A stretch of 5,566 bases of DNA from an uncultured Oscillospiraceae bacterium (GCA_934561335.1 CAKTGD010000108.1:1-5566); one strand, 5' to 3'. Positions 1 to 5,442 are shown, counted from the stretch's first letter. Notes: generated by a model from the letters alone, not told the origin. Numbers and translations are program-made.

Positions 1-1358
1 AGGAGCAATCTTCGGCCATGTACCAGCTGACACAGGCCATGGCTTCCGGGCGGCTGCAAGGTGATGAGTATCGAAGCATCATCGAAAACGCTCCGCTTCT
101 GGCGAAAGCCATTGAAGACTATATGCGTAATGTGCAGGGCGCCGAAGGGGCTATGAAAGACTGGTCCTCTGAAGGACTGCTCACTGCAGATGTCATCAAG
201 GCGGCTTTGTTCAGCACTGCAGATGAGGTGGAGACGCGGTTTGCAAGGATTCCCATGACCTGGGGGCAGGTCTGGACAATGGCGTCCAATATCGCGATCC
301 GTGCGCTGAATCCGCTGTTGTCCGCTATTAACTGGCTTGCCAATAATATTTCCGTGATTGGACCGGTTGTTTTGGGACTTGGAACCGCCTTTCTGGTGTT
401 TCAGGTTGCCGCGCATTGGACGCAGATCGCGTCGGCCGCCATGGGTATCTACAACGGCCTGGTGAACTTCCTGACCATCGGATACGGCGTTCTGACCGGG
501 AGTACGGCAGCCGCGTCCGCCGCTCAGTTCACATACAATTCCGCTTTGCTGGCCAGCCCAGTTACCTGGGTGGTAATGATGCTCGCTGTCCTGGTGGCCG
601 CCCTGTATGCCGGCGTTGCTGCCTATAACAAATTCACCGGTGCAGGCGTTTCCGCTACAGGTATTCTTGTCGGAGCTCTGGCGGTTTTAGGAGCATTCGC
701 ACTCAACAGTACGATTGTTCCGATGCATAACGGTTTTGCCATGTTTGCAAACTTCCTCGGAAATTTGTTCAATGACCCGGTGGCCGCGGTCAAGGTGCTT
801 TTCTATGATATGGCTCTGACCGTGCTCGGATATATCACGAACATGGCCAGCGGAATTGAGACCCTCATCAATAAGATCCCAGGTGTAACCGTTGACCTCA
901 CCAGCGGGCTGGACAGTTTCTACGCGAAGCTGGAGTCTGCTCAGAAGAAGGTCAAGGACGAGGCTGGCTGGGTCGAGTACGTCAAAAAAATGGACTACAT
1001 TGACTACTCCAAGGCCGCTGGCGCCGGGTACCGCTTTGGCGAAGGCCTGGCGGACAAGGTGTCTGGGATGTTTAGCGGAAGCGATTATGCGGGACTGGGT
1101 GACATCGCCGGCGGCGTCAGCGATATCGCAGCCAACACTGGGAAGATCGCCGATGAAGTCCATATTGCCGATGAAGATCTGCAGTTCTTCCGGGATGTCG
1201 CAGAAATGCGCTATATCCAAAATTTCGTGACACTAACACCCACCGTCTCCATGAGCGCAAGCATTTCCGAAAAGGTCGATGTGAACGGCGTCATTCAGAA
1301 GATCGAGCAGGTTCTCAAAGAGGAGATCGCAGAGAGTGCGGAGGTGGTTCTCGCATGA
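1..1358 (+). CDS. Phage tail tape measure protein, C-terminal part (5' end outside window)
   Basis: The frame is already open at base 3, and the residues before the first ATG (base 18) fit the protein, so this ATG is internal and the true start lies upstream. The first residues after it (AMASGRLQGDEYRSIIENAP) match the conserved region of tape measure proteins of Mu-like and PBSX-like phages. A long hydrophobic stretch follows (about residues 90-250 counted from the ATG), with several segments that could span a membrane, then a Gly/Ala-rich, more polar C-terminus. This is the usual plan of a protein that sets tail length and helps DNA pass through the host membrane. The ~450 residues visible are shorter than a full tape measure protein, as expected for a cut gene. 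The TGA stop overlaps the ATG of the next gene (ATGA), a sign of translational coupling. The tape measure call is firm; the exact phage family is not. Confidence 0.9.
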   Translation, partial: EQSSAMYQLTQAMASGRLQGDEYRSIIENAPLLAKAIEDYMRNVQGAEGAMKDWSSEGLLTADVIKAALFSTADEVETRFARIPMTWGQVWTMASNIAIRALNPLLSAINWLANNISVIGPVVLGLGTAFLVFQVAAHWTQIASAAMGIYNGLVNFLTIGYGVLTGSTAAASAAQFTYNSALLASPVTWVVMMLAVLVAALYAGVAAYNKFTGAGVSATGILVGALAVLGAFALNSTIVPMHNGFAMFANFLGNLFNDPVAAVKVLFYDMALTVLGYITNMASGIETLINKIPGVTVDLTSGLDSFYAKLESAQKKVKDEAGWVEYVKKMDYIDYSKAAGAGYRFGEGLADKVSGMFSGSDYAGLGDIAGGVSDIAANTGKIADEVHIADEDLQFFRDVAEMRYIQNFVTLTPTVSMSASISEKVDVNGVIQKIEQVLKEEIAESAEVVLA

Positions 1359-1807
1359 GATATGCCATCACATTGACGTTCCAGAGCGGCGGGATGCTTC
1401 AGCTCCCGATCCTTCCAGAGAAACTGAAAGTTTCCTCCCCGGGGAAGAACAAAACCGCGACCGTGCTCGGCATCGGTGAGGTGCTGCTGCTCCGTTTGAA
1501 GGGACTGCGGTCTGTATCCTGGGACAGCTTCTTCCCCGCCTCCAGCGCTCCGTATGTGACCGGGAGTATCATTACCCCGGTGGAGGCCGTGCGAGCTATC
1601 CAAAGCGCAAGAGACAGCCGTGAGCCGGTTCAATTCACACTCTCTGGATCCGACCTCGACATCAACACGCAGATGGGTGTGGAGGATTTCTCCTATGATG
1701 AGCGCTTTGGAGCTGTTGGCGACATCTATTATTCCATCAAGCTCAGTGAGTGGAAGGACTATTCCCCACGGCGGCTGATCCTTTCTGATATACTCATTAT
1801 TTCTTGA
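1355..1807 (+). CDS. XkdP-like tail protein lacking the LysM domain
   Basis: This 150-residue protein starts at an ATG that overlaps the tape measure stop; GGAGGTGG at 1340-1347 is its ribosome binding site. The N-terminal half has the pattern of PBSX XkdP and related tail/baseplate proteins: LPILPEKLKVSSPGKN (residues 17-32), a GIGEV segment (39-43) and SWDSFFP (55-61). These are followed by a beta-rich region ending in a DIYYSIKLSEWKDY-type strand. In the family this domain is normally followed by a linker and a C-terminal LysM domain, giving roughly 200-240 residues. Here the protein stops after RRLILSDILIIS, with no LysM. Position directly after the tape measure gene fits XkdP synteny. 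The likely role is a tail-tube/baseplate connector. The missing C-terminus may reflect a deletion ending near 1780-1807, or a naturally short family member. Confidence 0.75.
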   Translation: MRYAITLTFQSGGMLQLPILPEKLKVSSPGKNKTATVLGIGEVLLLRLKGLRSVSWDSFFPASSAPYVTGSIITPVEAVRAIQSARDSREPVQFTLSGSDLDINTQMGVEDFSYDERFGAVGDIYYSIKLSEWKDYSPRRLILSDILIIS

Positions 1808-1825
1808 GAAACGAGGTGCTTCCAC

Positions 1826-2506
1826 ATGGAAACAACTGATATCCTGAAACTAAAAATGCCGTCCCAGAACGATTTCTATAACGTCAATGATTTCAATGCC
1901 AATATGGATATTCTGGAGGCCGAGGCGGCAAAAGCGAAAGCCAGACAGGCAACACTGCTCGTCCATGCCCCTGCAGGCTATAGTATCGAGGTGGTGCATC
2001 AGAGCTGTGCCTATACTGCGGTCTCTACAGCGGTTGGTAATGACGCATATGCCACCATCGTACTTCCCTTTGGCGGTTGTGCCACAATCAATTTCCGCCA
2101 GAATACACAAACTGAGGACGTAAAGTGTACCCTTGTTGAAGACCTTATTGCAGATGGTAGAACGACGCATATCATTCTTTCGGATGATTTGATTGCATAC
2201 CAGAGCCCGCTATCTGCGATACCGGCAGGAACCTATGCGGCAGGCGGACCGTGTGCCCCTGGTGGAGCGAGCGGCTATGTCGTTACATTTCGTGGGAAGT
2301 CTCATACGATTAAACGAACATCCTTTGATGAGTTCAAAACCGGTTACAGCAAAATATCTGATGCGAATAAGAAACTGTATGCCAAAAATGAACTGTGGCA
2401 TGCGGTGCGCATTGGTATGATTACGGCTGCTAACTACAAAACCATTACCGGTGAGGATTACCCGAATATCCCTCCCGTGCGAGTGGAAACAAAAGCGGCT
2501 TTGTAA
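1826..2506 (+). CDS. Short tail-fibre-like protein with XkdX-like C-terminus
   Basis: The start at 1826 is supported by GAGGTG at 1813-1818, seven bases upstream. The N-terminus (LKMPSQNDFYNVNDFNANMD, residues 10-29) is the typical opening of phage tail fibre proteins in Clostridia, followed by a short Ala/Lys helix. Residues ~42-105 look like a small beta-sandwich (ATLLVHAPAGYSIEVV onward, with VLPFGG), as in PEGA-like repeats of such fibres. The C-terminus (W191 to P213, with GMITAANYKTITGEDYP) resembles the small protein XkdX, which usually follows the fibre gene as a separate ORF. At 226 residues it is short for a fibre, and no receptor-binding or trimerisation domain is recognisable. By eye the gene is more A+T-rich than its neighbours. 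It could be a reduced fibre, an internal deletion joining fibre start to XkdX, or a natural fusion. Confidence 0.65.
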   Translation: METTDILKLKMPSQNDFYNVNDFNANMDILEAEAAKAKARQATLLVHAPAGYSIEVVHQSCAYTAVSTAVGNDAYATIVLPFGGCATINFRQNTQTEDVKCTLVEDLIADGRTTHIILSDDLIAYQSPLSAIPAGTYAAGGPCAPGGASGYVVTFRGKSHTIKRTSFDEFKTGYSKISDANKKLYAKNELWHAVRIGMITAANYKTITGEDYPNIPPVRVETKAAL

Positions 2507-2519
2507 AGGGGGACCATCT

Positions 2520-2804
2520 ATGACTATCCCTTATTTGAACACCGCCCATCCCGTCCCCATGAGCGACATTCCCGAGGCATACCGTGACCTTGCCGAGGAT
2601 CTCGGAATGGACGCTTTCCTTAAGCTTGTGCGCTTGTGCAGTGGGCAGTACCTGTATATCCCTAAGTGGGAATCCATATTGCGCAACGCCCGGGATCGGG
2701 AAATCCGGGCTCTCTTCAACGGCGGTAACTACAAGGCCCTGGCCATCCAGTTTGATCTTAGTGAGCGGCAGATCTACAAGATCATCAACGGCACCCGCAC
2801 CTAA
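2520..2804 (+). CDS. Mor-family transcription activator-like protein
   Basis: The chosen start is the ATG at 2520, because AAAGGGGG (2506-2513) sits at the right distance; the frame is open further upstream to 2451, but that part overlaps the preceding gene. The 94-residue product has the features of the Mor/C activator family of phage Mu: IPEAYRDLAEDLGMDAFLKL (17-36), then YLYIPKW (44-50), an Arg-rich helix (NARDREIRALF) and a C-terminal helix-turn-helix at ~67-90 (GGNYKALAIQFDLSERQIYK). Such proteins bind as dimers near sigma-70 promoters and switch on middle or late genes. Here it lies inside the late operon, just before the lysis genes, instead of in an early region. Many Clostridia prophages carry small Mor-like proteins of untested function, so the fold is more certain than the target promoter. 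Confidence 0.75.
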   Translation: MTIPYLNTAHPVPMSDIPEAYRDLAEDLGMDAFLKLVRLCSGQYLYIPKWESILRNARDREIRALFNGGNYKALAIQFDLSERQIYKIINGTRT

Positions 2805-2835
2805 ATGGAAACTCTACAGGGGGAGGTGATGGGGC

Positions 2836-2994
2836 GTGACGGGGAAACTGAACTTACTGATCCGCGTTGTGAGGCGAAGGATCAGCAAAGGAGAGAAACT
2901 GGAGGAAGTCCTGAAGGATTATCCAAAATTAAAGCCGGAAGAAGCTGACGAGGTCAGCGCGGCGATTAGAAAGGAAAACAGCGATGGGAAATAA
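2836..2994 (+). CDS. Small hypothetical protein, 52 residues, GTG start
   Basis: This ORF begins with GTG at 2836, nine bases after GGAGG (2822-2826), and its stop lies 11 bases inside the next gene (holin ATG at 2984), which suggests coupled translation. The product is charged: a basic N-terminal part (LIRVVRRRISKGEKLEEVLK) followed by DYPKLKPEEADEVSAAI and a polar tail. It is predicted to be helical, with an R-rich stretch, and no membrane segment or signal peptide is visible. The wording 'KGEKLEEVLKDYPKL' resembles C-terminal parts of small phage and DUF433-like proteins, but this is not enough to assign a function. A different ORF from ATG 2829 (39 codons) is less protein-like. Given the packing between neighbours, a real gene is more likely than not. 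Confidence 0.55.
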   Translation: MTGKLNLLIRVVRRRISKGEKLEEVLKDYPKLKPEEADEVSAAIRKENSDGK

Positions 2995-3472
2995 TTCTGC
3001 ACTGCATGTCAAAACCGTTATCACCGGTGTGATCGCCGCACTGACGGCCTTCTGGGGCTGGTTTGGCTGGCTGGTGATTATCTGGGTGGGCCTGATGTTG
3101 GCCGATTGGTTGGTAGGCTCTGCCGTGGCCAGCAAGGAGGGCCGCTGGTCCAGCGCCAAGCTCCGGGAGGGGGCCTGGCATAAGGGCGGCATGATCGTCA
3201 TTGTGTGCGTGGCTCTGGTGGCAGACTGGCTTATCGGCATGATGCTGGAAAACCTGCCCGGTATCGCGCTGCCATTTACGTATACGGTCCTGATCGGACC
3301 GCTGGTGATCGTATGGTACGTCATTGGGGAGCTGGGCAGTCTGGCGGAGCACGCCGTCCACATGGGGGCAGATGTGCCGGAGTGGCTGCCGAAGATCCTG
3401 GCCGCCGGCAAGTCCGCCGTGGATGCCGCCGGTGACAAGATCGTTGGCGACGAACATCACGAGGAAGTTTAG
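2984..3472 (+). CDS. Phage holin (toxin secretion/phage lysis holin family)
   Basis: This 162-residue protein has about four hydrophobic segments (roughly residues 9-25, 28-48, 68-87 and 98-118). Between segments two and three lies the family signature: D41 with a following G45, and EGRWSSAKLREGAWHKGG (52-69). That pattern matches the Cph1/phi-29-unrelated 'bacteriophage holin family' of Gram-positive phages (PF05105-type, also linked to toxin secretion). The C-terminus is soluble and charged (EHHEEV at the end). Holins accumulate in the cytoplasmic membrane and open at a set time, letting the endolysin reach the wall or collapsing the membrane potential. AAAGGA about ten bases upstream of ATG 2984 serves as ribosome binding site. 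Its place three genes' length upstream of a CHAP endolysin makes this the expected lysis cassette. Confidence 0.9.
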   Translation: MGNNSALHVKTVITGVIAALTAFWGWFGWLVIIWVGLMLADWLVGSAVASKEGRWSSAKLREGAWHKGGMIVIVCVALVADWLIGMMLENLPGIALPFTYTVLIGPLVIVWYVIGELGSLAEHAVHMGADVPEWLPKILAAGKSAVDAAGDKIVGDEHHEEV

Positions 3473-3524
3473 AGTAACCCCGGCTGCGGATGCGGCCTAA
3501 AAAATAAAAAAGGAGACTTACATT

Positions 3525-3857
3525 ATGAGCAAGATCACTGACATCATCAACAAGTACACCGTGGGTGAGGCCACTCTGGAGGACACCAACACCGCTCTGG
3601 CAGAGATGGGTGCTGATATCCACCTGGAGCCCGGCAAGCATGAGCTGACCGCCGAAGAGACCGCAGCGGCCAAGGCTGACACCGCCGCTACCGCCAACGG
3701 CTATGGCCTGCTGGATACCGGCACCGGTTCCCTGGATAAGGTTCTGGTCAAGGACGGCCATCTGGTGGACTGCGACTGCGGCGAGATGTACGCCCTGTGC
3801 ATGATCGCCGGAAAGACCTTCCGGGTGCAGGGCACCGCACTGGTCGAGGCGGAATGA
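3525..3857 (+). CDS. Conserved-looking phage protein of unknown function, coupled to the endolysin
   Basis: ATG 3525 is preceded by AAGGAG at a good distance. The 110-residue product has a helical N-terminus (ITDIINKYTVGEATLEDTN), a Glu/Ala-rich linker (residues ~41-57), then a compact C-terminal part: GYGLLDTGTGSLDKVLV (59-75), KDGHLVDCDCGEMY (76-89) and a final strand GKTFRVQGTAL. It has three cysteines (83, 85, 92), two of them in a CDC motif that might bind metal or form a disulfide. No signal peptide or membrane segment is visible. I recognise the type as a small protein seen near lysis genes in Clostridia prophages, but I know no function for it. Its TGA stop overlaps the endolysin ATG (ATGA at 3854-3857), which points to co-translation and possibly a partner role in lysis. 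Codons end strongly in G or C, as in the endolysin. Confidence 0.75.
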   Translation: MSKITDIINKYTVGEATLEDTNTALAEMGADIHLEPGKHELTAEETAAAKADTAATANGYGLLDTGTGSLDKVLVKDGHLVDCDCGEMYALCMIAGKTFRVQGTALVEAE

Positions 3858-4342
3858 CCGCCCTGAAGGCAAAGACCCGGGCCGCCGTGCTTCAGATCGC
3901 CGAATGGCAGCTGGGCGTGGTGGAGATGCCCACCAACTCCAACAAGGTCAAGTACAACACCGCCTACTACGGCCGCGAGGTCAGCGGCGGGGCGTATGCC
4001 TGGTGCATGGCCTTTACCTGGTGGGTGTTCCGGGAGGCTGGCTTCAGCCTTTACAAAACGGCCAGATGTTCCGCCTTCGTCCAGCGTTACCGGACGGCAG
4101 CTCCAGCGCAGGTGGTGACCAGCGGCTATAAGCCGGGGGACATCGTGTTTTTCGATTTCAGCGGAAAGCGGAAGAAAACGGAGCACGTGGGCATTGTGGT
4201 GGGTGTTGTAGGCAGCACGATCCTCACTATTGAGGGCAACACCGGCACCGGCAATGACGCCAATGGCGGCGCGGTGATGAAGCGGCGCCGGGATGTTTCC
4301 CTCATCACCTGCGGTATTCGGCCCGGTTATCCGGACCCCTAA
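3854..4342 (+). CDS. CHAP-domain endolysin (peptidoglycan hydrolase)
   Basis: The start at 3854 overlaps the upstream stop (ATGA); GAGGCGG just upstream can act as ribosome binding site. A longer reading to 3797 runs through the preceding gene and was not chosen. The 162-residue product is essentially a single CHAP domain: catalytic Cys51 in YAWCMAFTWWVF, His111 in EHVGIVVGVV, and a polar third site near Glu127/Asn129 in TIEGNTG. KPGDIVFFDF (93-102) is the usual strand before the His motif. CHAP enzymes cut peptidoglycan as amidases or peptide-crossbridge endopeptidases; which bond is cut cannot be read from the sequence. No signal peptide is visible, so export would rely on the holin. No separate cell-wall-binding domain (LysM, SH3, choline-binding) is present, making it compact for a Gram-positive phage lysin. 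Confidence 0.9.
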   Translation: MTALKAKTRAAVLQIAEWQLGVVEMPTNSNKVKYNTAYYGREVSGGAYAWCMAFTWWVFREAGFSLYKTARCSAFVQRYRTAAPAQVVTSGYKPGDIVFFDFSGKRKKTEHVGIVVGVVGSTILTIEGNTGTGNDANGGAVMKRRRDVSLITCGIRPGYPDP

Positions 4343-4365
4343 TTTCCGGCTGAAAGGAGAGTACC

Positions 4366-4689
4366 ATGAAGCAGGGCAATAACTGTCTGCTGCCTGTCAA
4401 AATCACAGGCGTTGATCCGGAACTGGTGGAGAGCATTGAGTTTAAGTTCGTTCAGGGAGAGGCCGTCCGGAAGGTGGCCTATCCGTCCAACGAAGCGGAG
4501 CGCACCGGAAATACGATCCAGATCGTGTGGACGCCGGAACAGACCTATGCTTTCGATGCAAAGCAGGAGATCATGCTGGACGCACGGGTCAAGATCAACG
4601 GCAGCGACTACATGCCGGACGTGCAGATCGGGCGCATCTACATGATGCCCACGCTCTTTACCCGGCAGGAGGTGTTAGGCGATGCTTGA
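4366..4689 (+). CDS. Small beta-rich phage protein of unknown function
   Basis: ATG 4366 follows AAAGGAGAG at a good spacing. The 107-residue product starts MKQGNNCLLPVKITG and alternates short hydrophobic strands with polar turns, which suggests a beta-sandwich. Segments such as EFKFVQGEAVRKVAYPS and MLDARVKINGSDYMPDVQ resemble small proteins encoded beside fibre or baseplate-upper-protein genes in phages of Clostridia and lactic acid bacteria. I cannot name the family or a function with confidence. It overlaps the next gene by eight bases (stop TGA 4687-4689, next ATG 4682), so the two are probably made together and may form one virion appendage. Its location after the endolysin, not among the tail genes, is unusual but known from some Gram-positive phages. 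Confidence 0.7.
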   Translation: MKQGNNCLLPVKITGVDPELVESIEFKFVQGEAVRKVAYPSNEAERTGNTIQIVWTPEQTYAFDAKQEIMLDARVKINGSDYMPDVQIGRIYMMPTLFTRQEVLGDA

Positions 4690-5140
4690 GCTGCACATCC
4701 AGTATCCTACTGTGGCAGCACTGTCGGCAGCCAGCCCCACTCCGGTTGGGCTGGCTGCTCAAGGAACCACGCTTCAGGGCCGGGATGCCGATATCGCGGC
4801 AGCGGAACAGGCAACAGCGGCCGCCAATGCGGCGGCGCAGTATGCCGGTGATGCCGCCGCAGACCTCCGGCGCCGGGCGGATGCCGGAGAGTTCGATGGT
4901 AAGGACGGTCATACGCCCATCAAGGGGACAGACTACTTTACCGATGCCGAAACGGAAGCCTTCAAGAAAGCGGCAACCCCTGTTAAAGGCATTGATTATG
5001 GGGGCTATCCGTTGCAGGATGATGTGAATGGCATCAAAATCAATGGTGCGGATAAAACGTACGAGTTTCCAGCAGCCATCAAGCTGGGCGGGACGAAACT
5101 GACCGAAGCGCAGCTGAAAAAATTGCTGGCCCTAATCTAA
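4682..5140 (+). CDS. Short fibre-like structural protein (tail or head fibre)
   Basis: ATG 4682 has a strong ribosome binding site, AGGAGGTG at 4667-4674. The 152-residue product begins with a short N-terminal segment that could attach to the virion. Then comes an Ala-rich helix, probably a coiled coil (about residues 38-68), and two copies of a TPxKGxDY element (TPIKGTDY at 78-85 and TPVKGIDY at 99-106, period 21 residues). It closes with a beta-rich tip and a helix ending LTEAQLKKLLALI (140-152). KDGHTPxKGxDYFT elements and this type of C-terminal helix are common in phage tail fibres and in head-fibre proteins of Gram-positive phages. It likely forms a small trimeric fibre, perhaps with the gene upstream. 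It is the last gene of the operon, 1 base before the terminator hairpin. Confidence 0.7.
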   Translation: MLELHIQYPTVAALSAASPTPVGLAAQGTTLQGRDADIAAAEQATAAANAAAQYAGDAAADLRRRADAGEFDGKDGHTPIKGTDYFTDAETEAFKKAATPVKGIDYGGYPLQDDVNGIKINGADKTYEFPAAIKLGGTKLTEAQLKKLLALI

Positions 5141-5141
5141 G

Positions 5142-5180
5142 AAACCGCCCTGCAGCACTGCGCTGCGGGGCGGTTTTTTT
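5142..5180 (+). terminator. Intrinsic terminator of the phage late operon
   Basis: A 15-bp stem (arms 5142-5156 and 5162-5176, one G-T pair) encloses a five-base loop; the second arm runs directly into T residues to 5180 (seven T in total from 5174). It starts one base after the stop codon of the fibre-like gene, so it ends the + strand operon. In the other direction the hairpin is followed by only three T, so it is weak there. Confidence 0.9.
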
Positions 5181-5183
5181 ACG

Positions 5184-5231
5184 AAAAAGGAGCGACACCC
5201 GACGAGTACCAGTCGTCGGGTGTCATTTTTT
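5184..5231. terminator. Second hairpin terminator, usable in both directions
   Basis: A perfect 12-bp stem (GACACCCGACGA at 5194-5205 and its complement at 5213-5224) has a seven-base loop. On the + strand it is followed by A and six T (5226-5231), a strong intrinsic terminator that backs up the first one. On the - strand it is followed by GCTCC and five T (complement of 5184-5188), a weaker but plausible terminator for RNA coming from the leftward promoter at 5296-5324. Confidence 0.8.
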
Positions 5232-5288
5232 CTGTTCGTGTTTGACGCATAGACCAGTCGAAAGTGATACAATCGCCGTTCTAACCAC
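5184..5288 (-). ncRNA. Predicted small RNA, about 105 nt
   Basis: The RNA is inferred from a strong promoter (5296-5324) and a downstream hairpin followed by T residues (5184-5224), with no convincing ORF between. A 23-codon reading from ATG 5250 exists but has no ribosome binding site. The 5' half is predicted to be largely unstructured, which would suit base-pairing with a target; the 3' half is the terminator hairpin. I do not recognise it as any known RNA family. Alternatively, the promoter serves only to block read-through or regulates recombination at the att site. Confidence 0.35.
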
Positions 5289-5295
5289 AAAATAA

Positions 5296-5324
5296 ATTAT
5301 ATCACATTTCAGGCGGCCTGACAA
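5296..5324 (-). promoter_or_regulatory. Near-consensus leftward sigma-70/sigma-A promoter
   Basis: Read on the - strand, TTGTCA (5324-5319) and TATAAT (5301-5296) are separated by exactly 17 bases, with TG one base before the -10 (TGATATAAT, an extended -10-like context). Predicted start is near 5288. It points into the gap between two terminators, not at a protein gene. A short inverted repeat, TCAGG-CGG-CCTGA (5309-5321), sits in the spacer and overlaps the -35, and could be an operator. Confidence 0.7.
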
Positions 5325-5345
5325 GGGGCCAGGCTGGTTTATATT
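5318..5345 (+). promoter_or_regulatory. Possible weak rightward promoter overlapping the leftward one
   Basis: CTGACA (5318-5323) and TATATT (5340-5345) are 16 bases apart on the + strand. The -35 shares its bases with the -35 of the leftward promoter, so both could not be bound at once. A transcript would start near 5352 and end at the hairpin at 5452-5487, about 135 nt. The match is moderate and could be chance. Confidence 0.25.
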
Positions 5346-5418
5346 GTGCTGAAGGATGGTTTTGCCTGGTGGCCGAAAACCCACACAAACAGATTCTATA
5401 AAGATATCCCAATAAATC

Positions 5419-5440
5419 AGTGTGTACTTTAGTGTGTACT
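5419..5440. repeat. 10-bp direct repeat, possible integrase arm-type sites
   Basis: AGTGTGTACT occurs at 5419-5428 and again at 5431-5440, a period of 12 bases, about 50-70 bases from the tRNA 3' end. Short tandem repeats at this distance from a tRNA att core are typical of arm-binding sites of tyrosine integrases. No integrase is present in the window, so this is by position only. Confidence 0.5.
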
Positions 5441-5442
5441 CG

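Noticed and set aside
687..1220. Long open frame on the - strand (177 codons)
   Set aside because: It lies wholly inside the tape measure gene, has no ribosome binding site or recognisable domain, and is explained by the codon pattern of the + strand gene.
1295..1825. Open frame on the - strand (176 codons)
   Set aside because: It is antisense to the XkdP-like gene, whose protein pattern and start signals are clear; the antisense product resembles nothing.
2829..2948. 39-codon ORF from ATG 2829 in another frame of the same stretch
   Set aside because: Its composition is less protein-like than that of the overlapping GTG-started frame, and it does not couple to the holin gene.
2929..3472. 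Open frames on the - strand opposite the holin
   Set aside because: Low-complexity products antisense to a clearly recognisable four-segment holin.
3482..3497. Six-bp hairpin between the holin and the 110-residue protein
   Set aside because: It is short, and on the + strand is followed by A-runs, not T, so it is not a terminator; the A-rich stretch is better explained as the leader of the next ribosome binding site.
3321..4186. Open frames on the - strand opposite the lysis genes
   Set aside because: Shadows of G+C-rich codons in the 110-residue protein and the CHAP endolysin.
5179..5250. 23-codon ORF on the - strand (start 5250) within the predicted small RNA
   Set aside because: No ribosome binding site precedes it, and its second half is the terminator hairpin; kept only as a remote possibility.
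5346..5432. 28-codon GTG-started frame (+ strand)
   Set aside because: No ribosome binding site, and the GTG directly abuts the -10 box of the proposed rightward promoter.
5419..5440. Direct repeats considered as the start of a CRISPR array
   Set aside because: Only two copies of ten bases with a two-base gap; no spacer-repeat structure.
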